A DNA stretch of 20,434 nucleotides from assembly GCA_002179805.1 (NCBI GenBank), contig NAVB01000776.1, positions 1 to 20,434 on the forward strand. The letters run 5' to 3'. Made by a program: the position numbers and the translations under genes. Below are positions 17,901 to 20,434 of this stretch, piece after piece. The notes under the pieces were generated by a model, which saw only the letters and a program-made list of their open reading frames with translations, had not been told where the DNA came from and made no database searches. Positions within the stretch are counted from its first letter, which is position 1. Each line of letters begins with the position of its first letter. The DNA comes from Acanthamoeba lenticulata. Its lineage: Eukaryota; Discosea; Longamoebia; Acanthamoebidae.

Positions 17901-18282
17901 GGGCTCTCGTGACGACAGCACGAACGAGGACCGCAGCTTTGCGACTCACGAGGGCGACGGACACGACCACTCTGAACACCGCGAGTTTGCTTCCAACGAC
18001 GAGGACACGGAGGCGGCGGCGGAGGAGGACAAGCTCTCGCTGTCGTCTGGGCGGCTCATGGGCAGAACAGCCGGCGATGAGATGGATTCTCTCAAGCTCG
18101 TTGTCATTGTCGTCAGCGTCACCGTCCCGGTGGCTGTCGGGCTGTCCCTCCTCGCGGTTGCGGCCGTGTGGTTGGTCGTACGCTACGTTCGCAGAAGGCC
18201 CCTCCGCCTCGGCACTCCCGCTGGCAGCCCCTTCGACGACGGGCACCAAGAGGCTGTGACCACTGCGCTGGATCGCGTCTGA
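14968..18282 (+). CDS. Large Ser/Pro-rich type I membrane protein with repeat modules (mucin/stalk-like), 1,104 aa
   Basis: One continuous exon. A signal peptide covers residues 1 to about 26 (MTRARLLSVVPLLVVLLALH). Residues 27-930 are almost only Ser and Pro with periodic SPC motifs spaced about 10 residues apart (RSPCAPSPS, HSPCHPSPS). Four copies of a marker, PSFPLTSPTGRPFPFPSQSP (third-position variants aside), start near residues 262, 468, 647 and 847 and define repeat modules of 206, 179 and 200 codons. A His-rich stretch (HKHKHPKHH) and an acidic region with repeated EDQFA motifs follow. Then come one membrane helix (about 1044-1071) and a 33-residue basic-start tail (RYVRRRPLRLG). It should sit at the cell surface or in the secretory path as a glycosylated rod. 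Adhesion or cyst/coat functions are possible but unproven. No catalytic domain is seen. Confidence 0.85.
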   Translation: MTRARLLSVVPLLVVLLALHLGEARGSPSLASASPTRSPCAASVSPAPTRSPCAVSPSVTPTRSPCLPSPSRSSSPSRSPCAPSPSRSASPTHSPCAPSRSASPTSSPCAPSRSASPSRSPCASRSPSRTPSPSGSSSPTSTPSGTPSPTSSSAPSPSSSESPSSSPSSSSTSSPSASATSSPTGSPTSSPTSTASPSSSPSTSPTSSPSSTSSPSTTPSPTSSVSPSSSPSSSPSSSSSPSASSTASPSASPSSSPSSAPSFPLTSPTGRPFPFPSQSPSPSSSSSPSPSSSPSRSPCLPSPSNSPSHSPCHPSPSHSPSHSPCHPSPLHSPSHSPCHQSSSSSPSHSPCYPSPSSSSSPSPSSSPSWSPSSSPTSSPSASSSSSPSASPSVSPSASPSASSSASSSPSTSPSTSPSSTASPSASPSSSPSSTPSPTSSPTSSPSSSPSSTASPSASPSSSPSSAPSFPLTSPTGRPFPFPSQSPSPSPSSSSSPSPSSSSSPSPSSSPSHSPCRPSPSHSPSHSPCRPSPSNSPSHSPCHPSPSSSPSHSPCYPSPSSSSSSSPSPSSSPSWSPSSSPTSSPSASSSSSPSASPSASPSASPSVSPSASPSTSSSSSPSASPSSSPSATTSPSASPSSSPSSAPSFPLTSPTGRPFPFPSQSPSPSPSPSPSPSPLPSGSSSPSSSPCNPSPSSLPSSSPCGSSPSSSPSSSLCRSSPSSSASPSSSPCYPSPSSSPTSSPCHLSPSSSPSSSPSSSPSSSPSSSPSWSPSSSPTSSPSASPSSSSSASPSGSPSPSSSSSASPSSSPSSSPSSTSSPTASPTSSPSPTASPSASPSSSPSSAPSFPPTSPTGRPFPFPSQSPSPSPSSPPCDPSPSASPSSSPCRPRESPSGSPSTSAPCHPSASPSPHCHLKHSPSPSPHCHLSGNKGHKHKHPKHHRDDVPDEDQFATDRESESALDDDEPAPYEDQFASEPLGSRDDSTNEDRSFATHEGDGHDHSEHREFASNDEDTEAAAEEDKLSLSSGRLMGRTAGDEMDSLKLVVIVVSVTVPVAVGLSLLAVAAVWLVVRYVRRRPLRLGTPAGSPFDDGHQEAVTTALDRV
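15754..17585 (+). repeat. Large in-frame repeat modules inside the Ser/Pro-rich gene
   Basis: A near-identical block that encodes the FPLTSPTGRPFPFPSQSP marker (FPPTSPTG in the last copy) starts at 15754, 16372, 16909 and 17509, spaced 618, 537 and 600 nt apart, all multiples of three. The sequence between markers is also similar (HSPC, CYPSPSSS, SPSWSPSSSPTSSPSASSSS), so whole modules were duplicated with internal size change. The third-position differences suggest the copies are not all recent. Confidence 0.75.
16957..16998 (+). repeat. TCGCCC hexanucleotide array, seven units
   Basis: Seven perfect TCGCCC units encode an alternating Ser-Pro run directly after the third marker copy. In-frame hexamers can change length without breaking the gene, so this is a likely length-polymorphic site. 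Confidence 0.8.
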
Positions 18283-18676
18283 TTCCCTCCCCCTGCTGGG
18301 ATGGTCGCGGTGGGTTTTTTCGCTTTTTCCTTCTCTTTTCTAGGAGTTGTACATAGCTGTGCACAAATAGAGTGGATTTTCCACCAAATTCGCGCAACTT
18401 CTTTTTGCTCGTCTACTCGCACAGGATGCTGTGCGGAAAAGAACGTGAAATGTGCGATGGGCTCTCTACTGTCTCTTGTCTTCGCGTGACCGGAGCCTGC
18501 CAGATGGGCTTGAGAGTACGTGGATGACGCGGAATATCAGTCAAACTTGTGGCGTCCGTCCGCTCTCGCGCGGCCCTGAGCAGCGCCGACATGTGCTGCA
18601 AGAGCATAAGTTTGGCCGTCGGTGTGCGATACAAAAGTACAACTCTTCCTCCTGCAGCAAACATCCCACATCAGCC
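18283..18676 (+). other. Intergenic region between the two Ser/Pro-rich genes
   Basis: This 394-bp gap holds the 3' end of the first gene and the promoter of the second. A T-rich block at 18315-18340 follows the first stop. A weak TATA-like ATACAAAAG lies around 18629-18637, about 40 nt before the next ATG. There is no AATAAA; a CAAATAG-like element at 18364 might serve. No exon is evident. Confidence 0.4.
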
Positions 18677-19503
18677 ATGCAACACCCATCTCGACGCTTC
18701 CTTTGGTTCGTGGCGCTGTCGGCGCTACTCCTCTCTTTCCTGGCCTCGCCGACTGCTGGTCAGGACGCTTCGGTGTCTGCCAGCGCGAGTCCAGTGGCAT
18801 CAACGTCTCTAGAGCCTTCTTTGTCGCCATCAGCCTCTCCAGTACTTTCACCTTCTCCTGATACCAGTGTGTCACCCTCGTCTTCGCCAGTTCTCGCCTC
18901 CGCAACACCCTCAGCCTCCCCGGTCTCGACACCGTCACCCGTTTCGTCTCCCTCGGCCACTCCGTCGGAGGCCGTTTCATCTCCGTCTGCCTCCGCTTCT
19001 CCTGCCGGGTCGCCGTCATCCTCCCCGTCGGCTGTCATCACACCCTCGGCTACGCCTTCCGTCTCGGCCTCTCCCGTGAACTCTCCTTCCACTTCTCCTT
19101 CGCCTTCCATCTCTGCCTCTCCGTCCCTGTCCCCCTCGCCCTCTCCTTCCGCCAACGCCACCCTCGTGAGCGCTCCTGTTGAGGATGACGACGACGATGA
19201 CCACTGGTGGGACCACGTCTCCAACCGCGCTGCCGTGGGCCTGGTTGTGGTACGAACATTCTGTCTTCAGACACTTCGCCAAGATGTCTCTAACTGGGAT
19301 TTCCTCAACAGGCGTTTGCCGTCCCCATCATCGTGGTGGGTGCGATCGTGGCCGCCTACATCACCTACAAGGCCTACAACCGCAGGAGGTTCATCGAAAC
19401 TGGTGCTGCCCCGCCCACGCGCGATGTCGAAGCCGAAATGGAGCGCTACCCCAACCCGGTCTTCTCCATCGACGAGACCGAAGATGAGGACCACCACCTT
19501 TAA
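18677..19503 (+). CDS. Small Ser/Pro-rich type I membrane protein, two exons, 254 aa
   Basis: Exons are 18677-19249 and 19312-19503, joined in phase 0 (donor GTACGA, acceptor CAACAG). A signal peptide lies at residues 1 to about 28 (RRFLWFVALSALLLSFLASP). The Ser/Pro/Ala/Thr-rich ectodomain (about 29-165) has repeating SPSASP/SPSSSP units and no SPC motifs. An acidic stretch with two Trp follows (VEDDDDDDHWWDHVSNRAA), then one membrane helix (about 184-207) split by the intron. The tail is KAYNRRRFIETGAAPPTRDV and an acidic end with YPNPVFSIDE. It has the same overall plan as its larger upstream neighbour. It is probably an O-glycosylated surface protein; the tail might bind an adaptor. No enzyme or binding domain is recognised. 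Confidence 0.82.
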
Positions 19504-19638
19504 GGCGCCCCTCTTTCAGAGATCAACTCTCTGTTCCGTTTGGGGCAGCAGGGAAAGAGTTCTTTGCTGTCCTTCTCCCCTTCTTCTTCCTGTCCGGACG
19601 TCTCCGCATTACCCAATAGCACTCTCGTCTCCGATGTA

Positions 19639-19644
19639 AATAAA
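19639..19644 (+). terminator. Poly(A) signal of the small Ser/Pro-rich gene
   Basis: AATAAA lies about 135 nt after the stop at 19503 (GATGTAAATAAACCACC). The convergent zinc-finger gene stops at 19694, so the two 3' untranslated regions probably abut or overlap. Confidence 0.65.
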
Positions 19645-19693
19645 CCACCACTTGCACCACTCGCATGTGCACTCTGCTCAGCATCATGTATGT

Positions 19694-20434
19694 TCAGGTG
19701 GCAAGCAGGGGGGAAAAACCCTCAAAGCCAACCATGTAGGTCGTGGTTGAGCGGCAGTCCTCGCGCAATGCGCAGACACAGAGCCAGAACTTGCTGAATC
19801 GGAACAAGAGCTGCTCCAACTCGGCGATCTCGTAGACCCCCGAGTGGGTGCTCCTCTGGGGCGAGACCTGGAAGACCTCGTTGGTGTCGGCCCGCTTGAT
19901 GGACACTGTGAACCAAGAAGGATTCTTGCGAAACTCGATGTAGGCGTGCGGCCGGCCGTTCTTGATCCCGAAGACTGCCACACAGGGCGCCTGGCTGCTG
20001 CTGCTGGCCTCTTCCGATCCGGGGGAAGGGTTCAGGGGGTGTATGGGCGGCGCTGGTATCGTTGTTGGCCCCAACGCGACGACGGGTGCGGGAGCCACCA
20101 TAAGCTGCGGTTTGGGTGCCCGTGGCCGCCTGGTGCTGGTGCGCACAGGGGCCGTGACATTCGTGGTCATCGCGGCCTTACGTTTTTTTGGCCGCAGCCA
20201 GTCCTGCTTGCCCCCGACCCCATCCGGGTGAGCACACCCAGGATGTCTTTGGAGAGAAGAAGAGTGCAGGCGGACCTGCATGAAGCTTCTTCCGCACGAC
20301 CTCATGTGACGGCCAAGGCCCTGCGAGTTCTTAAACTGCTTGGCGCACACCATGCACGTGTTCTCGGGGGCTTGTTGCTTGGCCTGGCCCGATGCGTTCC
20401 CCTCGGACGAGCGCTCTGTTCCCCCCCCCCAACA
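19694..20434 (-). CDS. Zinc-finger protein with unrecognised C-terminal domain (5' partial)
   Basis: The frame is open from the right edge to TGA at 19696-19694. Near the edge is a zinc-finger pattern CMVCAKQFKNSQGLGRHMRSC, with C-x2-C spacing, Phe and Leu core positions, and a final H-x3-C, so a C2HC variant of the C2H2 finger. A basic stretch follows (RPKKRKAAM, possible nuclear signal), then a Pro/Ala/Thr-rich linker. The C-terminal block of about 95 residues begins VAVFGIKNGRPHAYIEFRKN and has alternating strands and an amphipathic helix (YEIAELEQLLFRFSKFWLCV). I do not recognise that block. An in-frame stretch of 72 nt (about 20280 to 20209) has a donor GTCCGC, pyrimidine tract and CAG end and may be an unspliced intron. 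A nuclear, DNA- or RNA-linked role is inferred. Confidence 0.65.
   Translation of the reverse strand, partial: CWGGGTERSSEGNASGQAKQQAPENTCMVCAKQFKNSQGLGRHMRSCGRSFMQVRLHSSSLQRHPGCAHPDGVGGKQDWLRPKKRKAAMTTNVTAPVRTSTRRPRAPKPQLMVAPAPVVALGPTTIPAPPIHPLNPSPGSEEASSSSQAPCVAVFGIKNGRPHAYIEFRKNPSWFTVSIKRADTNEVFQVSPQRSTHSGVYEIAELEQLLFRFSKFWLCVCALREDCRSTTTYMVGFEGFSPLLAT

Overview
The window looks like nuclear DNA of a free-living amoebozoan, most likely Acanthamoeba or a close relative. The basis is GC-rich coding sequence, short spliceosomal introns (about 65-140 nt) with GTACGY/GTGCGY-type donors and pyrimidine-rich acceptors, very tight gene spacing, and a mix of typical eukaryotic proteins (kinesin, p97 adaptor p47, mitochondrial complex II subunit) with families common in bacteria (CsbD, universal stress protein). 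The species is inferred from style and content, not proven.

Left part, + strand. 1-750 is the 3' end of an unrecognised gene with a very acidic, Glu-rich tail. 944-1752 is a five-exon PLAC8-like Cys-rich membrane protein whose last exon appears to carry a 1-nt frameshift. 2080-2382 is an intronless CsbD-family stress protein behind a clear TATA box. A 380-bp gap between convergent genes (2383-2761) holds a cluster of strong inverted repeats.

Middle, - strand. Four genes read leftwards. NSFL1C/p47 (2762-4333) has six exons, UBA-SEP-UBX domains and both p97-binding SHP motifs. A roughly 1,880-residue kinesin of the kinesin-12/KIF15 type (4511-11237) has 16 exons. A 2OG-Fe(II) dioxygenase of the isopenicillin-N-synthase type (11473-12947) has seven exons. 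An ATP-binding-type universal stress protein (13017-13680) has four exons. I rebuilt all exons by hand. Splice phases agree at every junction and the resulting lengths match family norms. The kinesin upstream region has three E2F-like GGCGSS boxes and its tail has a KEN box and a D-box-like motif, consistent with a cell-cycle-controlled mitotic motor.

Right part. SDHD (13880-14543, +) is divergent from the stress protein. It is followed by two adjacent, similarly built surface proteins: signal peptide, Ser/Pro-rich ectodomain, one membrane helix and a short cytoplasmic tail (14968-18282 and 18677-19503, both +). The first is a large modular mucin- or stalk-like protein with four roughly 540-620-bp repeat modules. 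The window ends inside a - strand gene (19694 to the edge) encoding a CCHC-type zinc finger plus a C-terminal block I do not recognise.

No tRNA, rRNA, CRISPR array or transposable element was found. The most interesting items are the E2F/KEN arrangement on the kinesin, the tandem Ser/Pro-rich surface proteins, the hairpin cluster at 2567-2699, and the probable frameshift in the PLAC8-like gene.
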